From NCBI RefSeq assembly GCF_012489685.1, contig NC_080043.1, positions 622,501 to 686,500 on the forward strand: a stretch of 64,000 bases of DNA, given 5' to 3'. Below the pieces are notes generated by a model. That model ran no database searches and was not told the origin of the DNA. It was given only the letters and a program-made list of their open reading frames with translations. This DNA comes from Lotus japonicus. Its lineage: Eukaryota > Streptophyta > Magnoliopsida > Fabales > Fabaceae. The translations under genes and the position numbers were made by a program. Positions 13,796 through 26,474 of the stretch are shown piece after piece. How positions within the stretch are numbered: position 1 is the first letter of the stretch; each line of letters opens with the position of its first letter.

Positions 13796-15410
13796 CTAGC
13801 GTTTTTATCTCGTGCGTTGCACGGTGAATATTGATTTTATTATTTAGGCACGTAATAATGCATTGACGATCGCAAAAATGAGTATTCAACCAAGCAAAAT
13901 AACAATGAGTATCACACAACTTGCAAAATTTGAAAAAAACTTCATATATTTAATCATAAATATTTTGTCAAAACCATTTTTAAGATTGTGAAAAACATAC
14001 TTAAATTAGATGAAAATTTGTTACCAAGAGTTGCAAAAGTGGTAAGAGCTATGACACATAAGGGTTGAAGGGTAATAAAGAGTTAGCAAAAATTATTAGT
14101 GTTTACATGAATTATTTTTTTTGTAAAATGTTTTTTCCCGTGGAAGTTTTTTATATGATGTGTGTATACATATGCATGTATTAATTAGTTCAAGTACATA
14201 GTTCGTACAGTATAGTACATACAACCGTATTTCTAAAAAACGTTTTATACAAACATATAATCAGCTTTATTTTTTAATTTTTCACACACGCAAATTATGT
14301 TTAATTATTTTGAATTTTTCGAAAATTAATGACTTTGTAATTAGGTAAATAAAGCTTACTTGGATTAATTATTTTAGAATCATTAATCACCTTAATTGTT
14401 GCTTTAAAATTAGAAATTATTAATTATAAATAAAGTTAATAACGTAATTTTGGCTCATAATTAATTGCATGACTATTTGAATTTTTGGCCTAGTATTGAT
14501 GTGTAATAAAATAATTTTAATTCAATTTAATTAAATTTATGTTAAATAAGGAAAACAACATTTTCTGTTTTTTAAATAGTAATTAGTATTAAATGTTATA
14601 TTATGATTTTTTTAAATATGTCAACGAATTAAATATTTAAAATTGTCAATGATACATAATTAAATTAAGTGATGGTAATCAATGGTTATAATTAAACTGT
14701 TTAGAATTAATCAATGAAATTCGAAAAATAATTTTCTTAAACAAATTGTCATTGCATTAAAATTTAAAAAATTCTTTCAAATGTGATTTAAAAAAAACGG
14801 ATATACCATTTATTTTAAAAATTAATTGCATCATATATTTTATAAAAGAATCTGGCCATGATTCCATCATTTATTCGTTCAAAATTAAAAAAGTCAAGCA
14901 TATTGAATGACCCGCATGGAATTGTGGAAATTTGATTGAAAAAACGTGGAATTTTCAAATATGATTGAAAAAATGTCAAACAGCAAAACGTGGAATCACG
15001 GGTGAAAAAATCAAGCATTTAACATTCAGATATCTGATTGCCAAAACAATAGTAACGTTGTGGTTGCATTTAATACTAATTTTCCAATTCTGAATGTTTT
15101 TTGTGTTTCTTGTGCAAATATGGCCCTTTTAATTGTTTTATGGTTGTGGGCTTTTGGTGGGCTGTGCATGAATTGTATTTGTGAGAGTCTATTTAATAGG
15201 TGCTAATTTATTAGGTGACAAATTAGAGGAAAATGAATTTGTATAATTAAAAATAATTAAATATGTGTATTAATGTGTGTATCTAATGTGCGAAAGTCTC
15301 TCTGGCTGTGACACTTGTCAGTCATAGAGATGGGTGTGAGGAAAGTCATTCTTAGAGTGTCATGTGTTATAATGTTGTGGATAACGATTTTCTTTTATAA
15401 AGTATATAGA
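13796..15410 (-). mobile_element. Non-autonomous Helitron
   Basis: Read on the minus strand, the element starts with TCTATATACTTTATAAAAG at 15410 and ends with CTAG at 13796. An 11-base gap separates the end from a hairpin with stem CGTGC/GCACG and loop AAC. The flanking bases are A on the 5' side and T on the 3' side, as expected for insertion between A and T without target duplication. These are the family's defining features (TC start, 3' hairpin, CTRR end). The 1.6-kb interior is AT-rich and encodes no Rep/helicase protein, so it would need a partner element to move. Confidence 0.7.
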
Positions 15411-16214
15411 TTAGAAATACCTTTTTGTTATATTATAATTTTGTATTTGTGGCTACACAATCAACAAAAATAAGAAGAGTCGCGGTAGAAGATGCCACGA
15501 GCTGATCACTCACGAGTTAGTTTTCATGGCACAGTTTTAGCTAGAGACTTTATAAAGATGCTGATATTTCATCACAAAAGTTAAAAGAAGATGAGATAAA
15601 ATATATAGTTGATAAAAGTTAAAGGTAATTAATAAGAGTTTAATAAATGTGCACTGTCATGCAAAACAATTTTACACTTATAATCAATTACAGCATGTCA
15701 CGTAGGTGAAATTATAATTTTCATTTTAAATTTTAATTAAAACAAGAAGATATTTGACGATATCACGAAATTCAATAGAGTAACTGTATAAAAAAAATTT
15801 ACACTAATAGTGAACACACATTAAATTCTATTAATAAACAATAATTTACTCCATGATTTAACATGTGGTGGCCGAAGGAAAGAACGGTGTGTTTCCTTTA
15901 TAGAGAGTTCTTACGTTCATATATAGGCTGACCACTATTATAGAACTTTCCTTAGCTTTCTCGAAATCTTATCTCTTATATATTTAAATAAATTTTTATC
16001 TCATATAAATTTAGACTTATAATTCACGTCTTATAATTCAAAATTAAAGACAAATCTCAAGTTCTCAATAACATTTTGATTATATAAAAAAAATGGATTG
16101 ATTTTTTATCTTATTTATTAATAATGATATGTTGACACTCCACTTCTTTTTCATCTTTTTTTCATCTCTTTTTTTCTTATCTTCTTTTCCTATCTTTCTC
16201 TACACTAAATAGCT
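15411..16214. other. Intergenic DNA
   Basis: AT-rich spacer with a pyrimidine-rich block at 16140-16205. No gene or element end was recognised. Confidence 0.4.
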
Positions 16215-16217
16215 TAA

Positions 16218-17236
16218 GGGTCTGTTTGGTGGTCAGGATAGGATATGATATGTGAACAGGATATCAACAGGATAGGATAAGAGCAGGATAGACTCTTATC
16301 ATATCCAGTGTTTGAGGTGCACATGATAAGAACAGGATATGATAAGGAAAAATGTATCAGATTTATATTTGAATAAAAAATACATTTAAAATTGATAATT
16401 CTATTAAATTTAATTCTTTATATTTTCATGAATGAGTCTATATTTTAAAATAAATAAAATTAATTTAAATTTTATTAATTAGCCTATTTTATTGTTTTGA
16501 AGATGTCATATATGTTAAATAAAATTATGCAGTTAACCGATTGGTTTTCACTTAGTTGTGACACGTGATAATTAACAATAAAAGTTAACTAAATTAAGAA
16601 TATTATTATTTCAAAAGTACTTTATATTTGAATTATAAATTATTATATAAGTAGATAAGTAGTTTTAAATAATAGGAGATGAAAATAAAAAATTAATCTA
16701 TATTTGTAATAAATGTTTTTCACTTAGTTGTGACACGTGATAAACAATAAAAATTAACTAAATTAAAAATATTATTATTTCAAAAATACTTTATATTTAA
16801 ATTATTATATAAGTAGATAAATAATTTTTAGATAATAGGATATGAAAATATTAAATTAGTCTATTATTATTAATAAATCAATATTTGTAAGTGAGTAGTC
16901 TATTTTACTATTTATGAATAATAATTTTATTTATTTTTATTTTAGTTAAATTAATATTTTTATATTTATTAATTAATATTATTATAAATTATAAATTATA
17001 TAATATTAAAATAAATTAATTTGGAGTTAGGATACTGAAAGAAAATATATAACTGGTATCCTATCCTGCTCTATCCTAGCTCCCTCCTCAGGATAACTTT
17101 TACACATGATTGACAGGATAGGATAGGAGACAGGATAGTGTTATCATATCCTGCTGGCGCAACAAACAACAAATAACAACAGGATATGATTATTATCCTG
17201 TCTTATCCTATCCTGTCCTGGTCACCAAACGGGCCC
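16218..17236. mobile_element. Non-autonomous PIF/Harbinger (Tourist-like) element
   Basis: The ends are inverted repeats: GGGTCTGTTTGGTGGTCAGG on the left and the complement of GGGCCCGTTTGGTGACCAGG on the right. TAA flanks both sides (16215-16217 and 17237-17239), the 3-bp target duplication of this superfamily. Subterminal zones are packed with GGATAGGATA-type motifs. The AT-rich middle holds a duplicated block and no transposase. Length is 1,019 bp. Confidence 0.75.
16545..16870. repeat. Internal duplication in the Harbinger-like element, period about 172 bp
   Basis: Two adjacent, slightly diverged copies start with CACTTAGTTGTGACACGTGA at 16549 and 16721 and continue with the same AT-rich sequence. 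Confidence 0.65.
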
Positions 17237-17239
17237 TAA

Positions 17240-17950
17240 GGTTGTAAGTAGGATTTGAGCTTAGGACTAGTGGCGAAGTTATTCATATGCTTACCGCTGC
17301 ACCACAATATGTTAAGTGAATATTATCAAAATGAAAATAAAAAAGATGATGGGCGCGGAGGCACCAGTGAGCCATCCCTCCGCCTTTGATTATATTTAGT
17401 AGGGTTATACATGTTTTTGGTCCCTCTACTTTAAGTAAGTTTTGATTTTCATCCCTCGCCGCAATATATTCTGGAATTCATCCTTGAACTATTGGAAACA
17501 GTCGGAAATATGTCATATAATTACAATAATTCAAATATAAAATCATACTTTAAAAAATATCATATTGGTATCATTTTTTTAATTTTTAGTTGTTAAATTA
17601 TTTTATATGGTACTTATTATTTTATCATCATAATATTAAATTTAATTCTTTGTTAGCTTCTCCTTATGGGATATTTAATCAAATTTGTAACAGTTATCGT
17701 TATCATCAAAGATCAAATTTAAACACATAATATATATTTATCTATTTCCTTTTAAACATTTCTAACAGAAAATGAACGAAAGAGATAAAAGAGTGCGAGT
17801 TTGTTAGTGAAACGAGTGGGAATGAGTGATTTTAGAATTTGCTTCACACACAAACTCTCACTTCTCAGATTTTCATGACTCATCGCTCGCTCTCTATCTC
17901 GTTCGCTACGTTACTAGCTATCACCACCGTTCTTCATATATATATTATTA
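17240..17950. other. Intergenic DNA and promoter side of the H+-ATPase gene
   Basis: No gene is supported. The segment at 17400-17500 resembles one arm of a MITE (TTTTTGGTCCCTCTACTTTA) but its partner arm was not found. The end is the H+-ATPase promoter. Confidence 0.4.
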
Positions 17951-17960
17951 TATATATACA
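17951..17960 (+). promoter_or_regulatory. Possible TATA box of the H+-ATPase gene
   Basis: A TATATATACA stretch lies about 165 bases before the ATG at 18125. The intervening leader is CT-rich, has an (AAT)n run at about 18064-18082, and contains no ATG. If transcription starts just after this box there is no upstream open reading frame, unlike some other plant H+-ATPase leaders. Confidence 0.35.
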
Positions 17961-18124
17961 CATTCTTCTTTGACACTTTCTTTCCTTCAACAACAAACTT
18001 ATCTTCTTCTTCCTTTTTTCTCTCAGTTTTCTCTCTATCATTTCAAGAATAATTATTCAATCTCAATAATAATAATAATAATCAACTGAAACAAAACATT
18101 TTGTAATTCTTCAAGCCAGCCATC

Positions 18125-21100
18125 ATGGCGAACCTCGAAGATATCAAGAAGGAGACTGTTGATCTCGTTAGTATTGATGATTTTTTTCTTGTTTCTTTTT
18201 TAATGAAATATTTTTTGTTGAATGTTATGTGAATCATTGCCATGCAACGTGCTTGATTTGTAGGAGCGAATACCCGTTGATGAAGTGTTCCGAGAATTGA
18301 ATTGCACCAAGGAAGGTCTCACTAGCGATGAAGGTCAAAAGAGGTTGCAAGTTTTCGGGCCCAACAAATTGGAAGAAAAGAAGGTAAAATCATCATCTTA
18401 TGGATTCATTCATAAATAATCACTTGTTATACATATGTTATATATTATAGCATTTTTGTATCAGCGTCTTTTTGAATTGATTTTGACTTTAAAACCATGC
18501 GCGGATTTTTTACTATTGATTTTGAAGCCGCCATGATCGATTTATTTGTGACCGGCTTCTAGGTTTTAAATTGATGATGAGAAAAAAAGGTGGTTTTAGA
18601 CTTTATAGGCTGTTAGTTCCAATTATGTAGCGTTGAGGATTTGATTTTCACTAACATTTTTTAATGTTTGTTAACAGGAAAGCAAGGTGCTCAAATTCTT
18701 GGGTTTCATGTGGAACCCTCTCTCATGGGTCATGGAAGCTGCTGCTATCATGGCTATTGCATTGGCGAATGGAGGGGTACGTTCTGTTCTGCATGGCATT
18801 ATTGGCATATATTTGCTGATTATGGACAACACTAAATATTTTGCTCACCTAGTTTTTGTCATTCTCTTGTCTAATTCTCCATCTTTTGAAACATGCAGGG
18901 TGAGCCACCGGATTGGCAAGACTTTGTGGGAATTATGGTGTTGCTAGTTGTCAACTCAACAATCAGTTTCATAGAAGAAAACAATGCAGGCAATGCTGCA
19001 GCAGCCCTTATGGCTGGTCTTGCGCCCAAAACCAAGGTATAATAATCTAACTAGTGTGTGTTTAAATACCAATTGAGTGCACTTTGAACAGATTATATCC
19101 CAATTCAAAAGAACTTCACATTTTGTCTTAAAGTGAGTGCTGCAGCTAACATTTGTTTGCTGATAGATATCCAAAATAGCCATAGTAGTCATCAAAGTCT
19201 TATCTATGTGTTGTTATTTGTTAGCTAGCTTCTAGTATTTGGATGGTAATGCAGCTTCACTGTAATGTGTATAGTATAGTACTTAATGTTTTAACATGCA
19301 TATGTTCTGTTTGAACAATTGACAGGTTCTGAGAGATGGAAGGTGGACTGAGCAGGAGGCTGCTATATTGGTACCTGGAGATATAATCAGTATGAAATTA
19401 GGAGATATCGTTCCAGCTGATGCTCGTCTTTTAGAAGGAGATCCCCTCAAGATTGATCAATCTGCACTCACGGGTGAGTCCTTGCCTGTTACTAAGAACT
19501 CTGGTGATGAAGTCTTCTCTGGTTCCACAGTAAAACAAGGAGAAATTGAGGCTGTTGTGATAGCTACTGGGGTGCACACCTTCTTTGGTAAAGCTGCACA
19601 CTTGGTAGATAGCACTAACCAAGTTGGCCATTTCCAAAAGGTACTACTATTATCAGCTATCTCTTTGTTCTTTGAGTTACATACTATTTGTCTCTTCACT
19701 AATGTGCATTTTGATGGTTATGATCAGGTGCTGACAGCTATTGGTAACTTCTGCATTTGCTCAATTGCTGTGGGAATGATCATAGAGCTTGTTGTCATGT
19801 ACCCAATCCAGCACCGCAAGTATAGGAGTGGAATCAACAATCTCTTGGTGCTCCTCATTGGTGGGATTCCTATTGCCATGCCAACAGTCTTGTCAGTAAC
19901 AATGGCTATTGGTTCCCACAGGCTGTCCCAGCAAGGTGCAATCACAAAGAGAATGACAGCCATTGAGGAGATGGCTGGGATGGATGTGTTGTGCAGTGAC
20001 AAGACTGGCACTCTTACACTGAACAAGCTTACTGTGGACAAGAATTTGGTAGAGGTAAGGGGATCCAAGACAGACAATTCATTAAAAGTTTACTTGTGTT
20101 GGAACATCAATTTAATGTCATTTGTTTTTCAGATTTACTAATCATGGAACCAATTTCTCCACATTGCAGGTTTTTTGCAAAGATGCTGACAAGGACACAG
20201 TAATTCTGCTTGGAGCTAGGGCCTCTAGGGTTGAGAACCAAGATGCTATTGATGCTTGCATTGTTGGAATGTTGGGAGATCCAAAAGAGGTTTGTAATTT
20301 CTTCCACATGATTTCTTGTCCTGGTGGTTTCCTACACGAATAAGCCAGATTCTACATGCTTGAAATCTTTGAACAAAGAAAAAAAAATTCACATTAATAA
20401 AGTTCTCTTGCTAGCCTAGTGAATGACTCTTGGGGTAACCTTGTAAAATATGCTAAGGTGCTTCTTTAGACATGCATATGAAACTTTTGATTACCATGAC
20501 CATAGGTGATTCACTGATTTGATAAGATTATAACTATAATGACACACTTTTCATGCTTACTACAGGCTAGAGAAGGTATTGAAGAGGTGCATTTCTTACC
20601 CTTCAATCCAGTGGACAAGCGTACAGCCATAACATACATAGACCATCTGGGAGATTGGCACCGAGTGAGCAAAGGGGCACCAGAGCAGGTAAATCGATCT
20701 TTCAATGCACTACACATAATTGATGTCTCCTGTTTCCTTTAACAATGTAACTCATATTGAATTTCTTGCTAGATTATCGAACTCTGCAAGGTTAGAGAAG
20801 ATGTGAAGAACAAAGCCCTTTCCATTATTGATAAGTTTGCTGATCGCGGTCTTCGTTCGCTTGCTGTTGCCAAACAAGTGAGTTATGGTCCTTAGTAGTA
20901 GTACATGCCTACCCCCCAACAAATAATTGCTCATACATGGTTTGAATAAGTTTTGTGACAAACTATACATGCTTTCAGGAAGTGCCAGAAAAGAGCAAGG
21001 AGAGTCCAGGAGCACCATGGGTGTTTGTGGGTCTTTTGCCTCTCTTTGACCCACCTAGGCATGACAGTGCAGAAACCATCCAACGCGCTCTTCACCTAGG

Positions 21101-23161
21101 AGTGAATGTCAAGATGATTACTGGTGATCAACTAGCTATCGGCAAGGAAACTGGTCGCAGGCTTGGCATGGGAAGTAACATGTACCCTTCATCCTCCCTC
21201 CTTGGTGAGCACAAGGATGCGTCTATTGCTGCTCTTCCAATTGATGAGCTTATTGAGAAGGCTGATGGCTTTGCTGGTGTTTTCCCTGGTAAATTACTAC
21301 TTTCTTACAAACTTGTACTTGAAAATCAATTTTTTTTACTAGAATTATGAAGGCAACAATCATCGAACTCTAGACCACTTAGTCATAGATGCTATGATAT
21401 TATGTCATGAACTAACTATCCAAAAAGTTTAAGTAATTAGTTGATCACACATGGATGATTTTATATTTTATTTCTAACATTCTTCACCTTACTAATTGAT
21501 GTGAGTCTGAATCTTGTCCTTTTGTCCAATCCAGAACATAAATATGAGATTGTTAAGAGGCTTCAGGACAGGAAGCACATATGTGGGATGACTGGGGATG
21601 GTGTCAACGATGCTCCAGCCTTGAAAAGAGCAGATATTGGAATTGCAGTGGCTGATGCAACCGATGCAGCGCGAGGTGCATCTGATATAGTCCTCACGGA
21701 GCCTGGTTTGAGTGTCATTGTGAGCGCAGTGTTGACAAGCAGAGCCATCTTTCAGAGAATGAAGAACTACACCATATATGCTGTTTCCATAACAATCCGA
21801 ATCGTGCTAGGCTTTATGCTCCTTGCACTCATCTGGAAGTTTGATTTCTCACCTTTTATGGTTCTGATCATTGCCATACTAAATGACGGGACGATCATGA
21901 CAATTTCCAAGGATAGGGTGAAGCCATCTCCTCTTCCGGATTCATGGAAGCTGAATGAGATCTTTGCCACCGGCATAGTGCTTGGTGCCTACCTTGCTGT
22001 TATGACTGTTGTCTTCTTCTGGCTTGCTCATGCATCTAATTTCTTCTCAGTAAGATGGAGATTTCAAAATCATATATCGGTTGGAACATGATTTCAGACA
22101 TAACTCACATGCTAAAATGTTGTTTGCAGGACAAATTTGGAGTGAGATCAATCAGGGATAGCCACAATGAGCTCACAGCAGCTATTTACCTTCAAGTGAG
22201 TACTGTAAGTCAGGCTCTCATCTTTGTCACACGTTCAAGGAGTTGGTCTTATGTTGAACGTCCGGGCGCCCTTCTCATGGTCGCCTTTCTGGCAGCACAA
22301 CTGGTGAGTTATGATGACATGAATAGGCAAATGTTAGTTGTTAATAATGTTAGTCAATTAATCACTCATCAGGGTTCGAACCCTGGACCCTTCACCCTTA
22401 TCCCACTTTCTGATTTAGTCTTGTGTGTCAAACAAATTACTTATAGTTTGTATTTCTTTTCATGAATAACTTGTTAGGTTGCCACACTCATTGCTGTGTA
22501 TGCAAACTGGGGCTTTGCTGATATGAAAGGAATTGGATGGGGTTGGGCTGGTGTCATTTGGCTCTACAGCATTGTTTTCTACATCCCCTTGGACATCCTT
22601 AAATTCATCATAAGATATGCATTGAGTGGAAAAGCATGGAGTAACATTACTGAGAACAGGGTAAAATCTCAATCTCAAAATTCTAAATATCACACTGTTA
22701 GTGTTATCTACTAAACAGAACCATATGGATGCAAAATATGTGACCATTTTATTTTCTGTGCTGTGATGCAGGTTGCTTTCACCTCAAAGAAGGATTATGG
22801 AAAGGGAGAGAGAGAAGCACAATGGGCTGCAGCTCAACGCACACTGCATGGTCTCAACCCTCCTGAAACTGAGACTATGATGAATGAGAAGAACAACTAT
22901 AGGGAACTTTCTGAACTTGCAGAACAGGCCAAGAAACGTGCTGAAGTTGCAAGGTATTGTCCGTCCAGAATTTGAGCCGAGCGGAACCACAATGTTCATT
23001 GAAATGCTTACTAATTTAAAGGTAAATCCAATCCAATGTGCCTCATTTGGTTTACACTTTGCAGGTTGAGGGAGCTTCACACGCTTAAGGGGCACGTTGA
23101 GTCTGTTGTGAAGCTCAAGGGGCTTGACATTGAGACAATTCAGCAGCACTACACTGTTTGA
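18125..23161 (+). CDS. Plasma-membrane H+-ATPase (P3A-type, AHA1/AHA2-like)
   Basis: Fifteen exons: 18125-18166, 18264-18383, 18678-18776, 18899-19036, 19326-19640, 19728-20054, 20170-20289, 20566-20688, 20773-20877, 20979-21288, 21535-22049, 22130-22303, 22478-22660, 22772-22953 and 23065-23161. All junctions are GT-AG and keep frame, giving 949 residues, the normal family length. It pumps protons out of the cell using ATP. Visible signatures are TGES at 182-185 (actuator), the phosphorylated Asp329 in [18 protein letters not shown] (nucleotide domain), [12 protein letters not shown] (hinge) and the membrane-segment-6 ILNDGT whose Asp corresponds to AHA2 Asp684. The autoinhibitory tail is complete and ends in HYTV; the penultimate Thr948 is the site whose phosphorylation allows 14-3-3 binding. 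No key residue is missing, so it should be functional. Which isoform it is cannot be settled here. Confidence 0.97.
22367..22392 (+). other. tRNA B-box-like motif inside an H+-ATPase intron
   Basis: The intron after the exon ending at 22303 contains GGGTTCGAACCCTGG, which fits the polymerase III B-box GGTTCGANNCC. No upstream A-box or foldable tRNA was found. It may be a SINE or tRNA-derived scrap. Confidence 0.35.
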
Positions 23162-24032
23162 TTGAACAAGTGTTTTTGGAAGATAGATTTAGGAGAGAAT
23201 AGATAAATAGACAATTCAGTATCTTGAATCTCATTTGGGTTTTTGAATAATGCAAAGGCCTTGAAATAATCCAACACTTGGAGATTATGCAACATAATCC
23301 CAAGGTTCGGGTGTAGAGGATAGGTGTTTTTTTTTTTGGCTGATGTTATCCTTTTAATAATAGCACTAGCATGATTTGACTTCCTATTCAATGAAGACTT
23401 CGTTTCTTCACTTCTTGGCTTTTTGCATTGCTAATATTTATCTTAGGAACCATTGCTAAGTTTTGATGAATCTGTTTTGCTATTTGGCTCCAAAAGTTTG
23501 AACAAAAGCTCGATGAGAAAACAAATGACCAATGATAAGGAAACAAAGGGGACAAATAACAATCAATCCCATGTATAAGTCGTAATAAGTTCATTCATTA
23601 ATTTCTTCAATCTCTTTAATGATATCACCCTTTCCTCTTTGTTGAACACTTTAATTTCCTGCTCAACACTTTCATCTTGTGCCCATCGAACTGTCAATTG
23701 TCAAAAAAATTGAGAAACAATGACAACAAACATTTTGAGATCGTGATAGCATCCAAATTAAATGTGTACCGAAATTAAATATATTAGAGCTCTACTCACA
23801 TTCCAGCTTGGTCATCTTCAAAAAAGGTTTTCATGGATTTCTCATTTCTCACATTTTTTAGATATCAACAGCAGAACCACATCCCCTCAGCCACACACAA
23901 ACCGTTGTGAATCAATGGACGAGGATGAAGTCTGATACGAAGTGACTCGCCTTCCTTGCATGTCTTCTCTTCCTATCGATTTTCACTCTCCCTTTCAGCT
24001 CTCACAAATTAGGCTTCAACACAACTAAACAC
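23162..24032. other. 3' UTR of the H+-ATPase and spacer
   Basis: The first about 240 bases are presumably 3' UTR. The rest has no gene and no recognised repeat. Confidence 0.4.
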
Positions 24033-24446
24033 GAGGGTTCCGTTTGTTGTGAGACTTAACTCAACATCTTACGCCACGAGCTGACGACAATAGTCATGCA
24101 CCACTTGTGTCCGCATTCTCTCTTTCAAAGGATTCCCTACATCAACTTCCTTGACCTTTCCAGCACTTGGCAGTCATCGGCCACTGTACATAGTCTTACA
24201 ACTTCGTACGAACGTTTGTTTTTGGTAAACAATTGACATAGTGGGCCCTAGCGGGAAGTCCGCACGACGGGCTATCAGCTCAGTGGTAGAGCGCATATAT
24301 AACCGTAAGCTCCCAAGCAGTGGGAGGAGCCCAACCTTGAGCTCTAACCTTGCGCATGTTGAAGAAGCTTACAGATTCATGTTCTATTTCATTCCTAATG
24401 GAGGTTTTTTCACCTTTCTCTCACGGTACTACTTTACTATCGGTTA
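24033..24446. other. Scrambled plastid rRNA-operon DNA (NUPT)
   Basis: Five short pieces resembling the plastid rrn operon lie side by side. At 24033-24145 is 16S rRNA, minus (ACGAGCTGACGACA; CATGCACCACTTGTGTCCGC). At 24159-24240 is 23S rRNA, minus (TTGTTTTTGGTAAACA). At 24269-24294 is the 5' end of trnI-GAU, plus (GGGCTATCAGCTCAGTGGTA). At 24301-24366 is 23S rRNA, plus (ACCGTAAGCTCCCAAGCAGT). At 24367-24446 is 23S rRNA, minus (TCTCACGGTACTACTTTACT). Many substitutions relative to remembered plastid sequence mean it is old and non-functional. It is a transfer of organelle DNA, not an RNA gene. A route through mitochondrial DNA is possible. Confidence 0.75.
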
Positions 24447-24855
24447 GGCATGATCTTATACCCTTGAACACTATCTTCATAAAAATTAATATATCATTCA
24501 TAAGATTTCTAATTTCTTTTTATTTATAATGAATTAAACTTCATGGATTTTGCATAATATATTAATAATATTCATCATAGCCATAACTAATTGAAGGGTT
24601 AGTTGCTAATGTAATCTTATGATAAATCAAATATTAAATGAAAATTTAAATACATTTCATATCTTAAAACTATAAAAGTGTTTAACATTTTCTTTACTTA
24701 ATGAGATTAAGAAGATTTTTTTTTAGTGTATCAAGTATCACCCCAGTAGACATGAAATATTAATTTAGTAAACCTTTCTCCAGCATTTCTTCAATATACT
24801 CAAAAGGATTTAGAAGATGAGGTAGGAGGATTTAAAATTATTAAAATAAAAATTA

Positions 24856-25383
24856 GGCTAAAAAGCATTTTTGGTCCCTGATGTTTCAAGTTTGTGCAAA
24901 TTCTGCCCCTACTCTATTTTTGTCGACGTTTCTACCCTTCATGTTTTCAAACAGTGCACCGTCTACCCCTCCGTCAGTCATGCTTTCTCAGGAGAGGTTC
25001 CTGAGTGGATTGGAGAGATGAAGAGGAGTATATGAAGTTGATGATGATCAAGGAAATGATATGAATTAAATTTGTTTGATGTATATATCAATTATGTATG
25101 TAACTGAACTGGTTAAATGCATGTTTTTCTACTTACAGGTCTTGAGTTTGAATCTCTCATGCCCATTTTTTCCAATTTCACTTGTAATTTTCACGTGATA
25201 GGTCCAAAAAATATTTAAAAAAAGCCAAATCAGCTCATTTCATTAGATTTTTAACGTCTGACTGACGGAGAGGTAGACAATGCACTGTTTGAAAACATGA
25301 GGGGTAGAAACATCGACAAAAATAAAGTAAGGGCAAAATTTGCACAAACTTGAAACATCAGGGACCAAAAGTGCTTTTTAGCC
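24856..25383. mobile_element. Mutator-like MITE with long inverted repeats
   Basis: The flanks carry a perfect 9-bp duplication, TAAAAATTA (24847-24855 and 25384-25392). The ends start GGCTAAAAAGCA and match as inverted repeats for about 125 bp with few differences. A 9-bp duplication and long terminal repeats point to the Mutator superfamily. No transposase is encoded; length is 528 bp. Confidence 0.75.
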
Positions 25384-25674
25384 TAAAAATTACTAGGGTT
25401 ATAAATTATCTTTTTCAGTCACACAAGCTTCTAGTTGGTTGGTTGGTTTGGTTTGTCTGGTCTGTTTGTCCATCTCTCAAAATCAATAGAAAATCGAATC
25501 TTGAACTCACTCTCTTGTTTCTCAGCAGCCGCTGTGACTTTGTTTTCTCGCACAAACAAACACCCACTGCAGGTGTAATGAATTTGGTTGAGTCTCATGA
25601 AGGCATTGTCAAAATCCCATTGTCTTTGGGGATGCATCTTCAATTTCATCTAACAAAGAGAGCCACAAAGAGAG

Positions 25675-25893
25675 GGGTCCAGATCCTCTCCGGTGGATTT
25701 CTCTCAATATTTCTCCAGTGGAAATTTGTGGCTGTTTAGAACCGCCACAAAATGTTACCAGCTGCCACAAAATGCTGCTGCGAAAAATTGACAGAATTTG
25801 TGGCAGCTTGCAACATTTTGTGGCGGTTCTTAACTGCCACAAATGTCCACTGGAGAAAAATTGAGAGAAATCCACTAGAGAGGATCCCAGCCC
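25675..25893. mobile_element. Foldback MITE (Mutator-like) inside the Dicer-like exon
   Basis: The 219-bp element is almost entirely two arms of about 100 bp that pair with each other (ends GGGTCCAGATCCTCTC and, inverted, GGGCTGGGATCCTCTC). A perfect 9-bp duplication CAAAGAGAG flanks it (25666-25674 and 25894-25902). It encodes nothing. Confidence 0.75.
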
Positions 25894-26474
25894 CAAAGAG
25901 AGTGAGACTTGTGGGAACACAACCACTTTACCTAAGACACACTATGCAGATGAACAAGGTACACAACAAGTGCTTGCATTGCATGCTGTTTCTATCTTTG
26001 TGTTGAATGATGTGAAGCTCCATTTAGGTTATGCTATAATTAAATTACTTATCCTTCCATATTATTCAAAATTGTTCACCTTTTAATGTATACTAAATTA
26101 CTAAGCATGCATTGAAAATATTATAAAAATCAGCTTCCAATTACGTAAATTAATCCTAGTTAATTTTGTACTCCTTTGAGAATGTCTTGTCCTCTTCCTG
26201 CATTTTAATTACTTCTTATTTTTTTCTTAAAAGAATATTTCATCAATGAAAAATGTAACTCCTTTGATTTTAGGTATGAAGAAAGGATCTGCTAGGTCAA
26301 GTTTGTTCGAGACCTGTGCAGCAAACCATTGGAAACCCCCTGTATTTGAATGTTGCAAAGAGGAAGGCCCATATCATCTGAGAAAGTAAGTTATAACGTG
26401 TATTTCCGGACAAATGACTTCTCCATTATGGAGCTATAATAAATAATAGGTGTCATTTTCTATGTTAAATGGTA

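Noticed and set aside
17826..18089. An open frame just before the H+-ATPase start, possible upstream ORF
   Set aside because: It has no ATG start in frame at its beginning, and no ATG lies between the probable TATA box and 18124.
24269..24294. A tRNA-like D-arm sequence that could be called a tRNA gene
   Set aside because: Only the first part of trnI is present and it joins directly to 23S rRNA pieces; it is organelle-derived debris.
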